From NCBI RefSeq assembly GCF_000719345.1, contig NZ_JOFX01000103.1, positions 1 to 6,140 of the forward strand: DNA of 6,140 bases, read 5' to 3'. The notes beneath the pieces were generated by a model. It was not told where the DNA came from. It saw nothing but the letters and a program-made list of their open reading frames with translations, and ran no database searches. Both the position numbers and the translations under genes were made by a program. Of this stretch, positions 5,817 through 6,140 are shown in pieces (positions within the stretch are counted from its first letter, which is position 1; the number at the start of each line of letters is the position of its first letter). This stretch comes from Streptomyces sp. NRRL F-2664 (GTDB taxonomy: Bacteria; Actinomycetota; Actinomycetes; Streptomycetales; Streptomycetaceae).

Positions 5817-6140
5817 GTGCCTTCTTCCCCTCTGTCTTCTGCCGCTGTGCGCCGTGTTCGCCGGAATGGCGTCGCCGGCCTGCTGGCCCTGGCCGCTGCC
5901 GGCACCGTCGCCGGGGAGAGCGCGGGTGAGGCGTTCGCGGCTCCCGGCTCCCGCTCGGCCGCCGCAGCCGCGGCGTCAGCGGTGCCTGGGGCTTCGGGCA
6001 CGGTGTCGGGTGTGTTCGCCCCGGGTGAGGAGGCGGGGGGTGCGGTGGATGTGCGGACCGGCCGCTACTCCTTGGAGGTGCCGCTGCTGGCGACGGCGGG
6101 GCGTGGGGAGGCGGGGTTTGCGCTGGCTCTGTCGTATGAC
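5817..6140 (+). CDS. RHS/YD-repeat-type secreted protein, N-terminus only (open at window edge)
   Basis: The first 108 codons of a larger gene are present and the frame is open at 6140. From GTG 5817 the protein starts with a short Ser/Pro leader, then RRVRRNG (12-18), a hydrophobic stretch VAGLLALAAAGTVAG (19-33) and a likely cleavage after AFA or FAA (about residue 41). An Ala/Ser-rich linker follows, then GAVDVRTGRYSLEVPLL and GFALALSYD at the edge. The pattern of a variable export leader, then V-D-x-x-T-G-x-x-x-x-x-V-P-L and a strand ending in LSYD, is the usual opening of actinomycete RHS proteins and leads into the YD-repeat shell. The downstream part, with any toxin domain or immunity gene, lies outside. 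The preceding relic is from the middle of the same kind of protein. The family call is fairly sure; the exact start (5817, 5847 or upstream) is not. Confidence 0.65.
   Translation, partial: MPSSPLSSAAVRRVRRNGVAGLLALAAAGTVAGESAGEAFAAPGSRSAAAAAASAVPGASGTVSGVFAPGEEAGGAVDVRTGRYSLEVPLLATAGRGEAGFALALSYD

Noticed and set aside
1..6140. CRISPR array, tRNA or rRNA genes
   Set aside because: No regularly spaced repeats and no tRNA- or rRNA-like sequence were seen on either strand.

Overview
The window looks like chromosomal DNA from a high-GC actinomycete, most likely Streptomyces or a close relative. The reasons are GC-rich codon use in the transposase and RHS segments, GTG starts, a Streptomyces-type IS110 transposase relic and Streptomyces-type RHS/YD-repeat proteins. 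It reads as an accessory region: two decayed genes, one intact secreted protein, one intact membrane protein of clearly lower GC, and the start of a large RHS gene cut by the window edge. All intact genes and recognisable relics lie on the + strand.

Layout. 1-155: noncoding lead-in with an exact 20-bp tandem duplication. 156-802: dead IS110-family transposase (N-terminal domain only, frameshifted, first catalytic Asp lost) that runs into a stretch strongly depleted of G and T. 881-908: candidate promoter. 933-2516: intact 527-aa secreted protein with a signal peptide, an ALK/LTK-like glycine-rich domain, one bacterial Ig-like domain, a GGN linker and an Asn/Thr-rich tail. 2566-2661: very long hairpin followed by T residues, a good intrinsic terminator candidate. 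2904-2919: perfect 16-bp palindrome beside promoter-like elements. 2994-4445: intact 483-aa polytopic membrane protein resembling the DUF6056/GT-C type. 4459-4609: two small hairpins. 4698-5570: relic from the middle of an RHS/YD-repeat protein with two frameshifts and no ends. 5817-6140: N-terminus of a second RHS-type secreted protein, open at the right edge.

How the parts relate. No operon joins them. The glycine-rich gene seems to be a single unit with its own promoter and terminator. The membrane gene has its own leader, ribosome binding site and possible operator. The RHS relic next to a fresh RHS start fits the usual turnover of RHS loci by recombination. The transposase relic on the left and RHS debris on the right bracket the two intact genes, which suggests an acquired segment. 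The most distinctive element is the glycine-rich secreted protein; I see no clear new multi-gene system.
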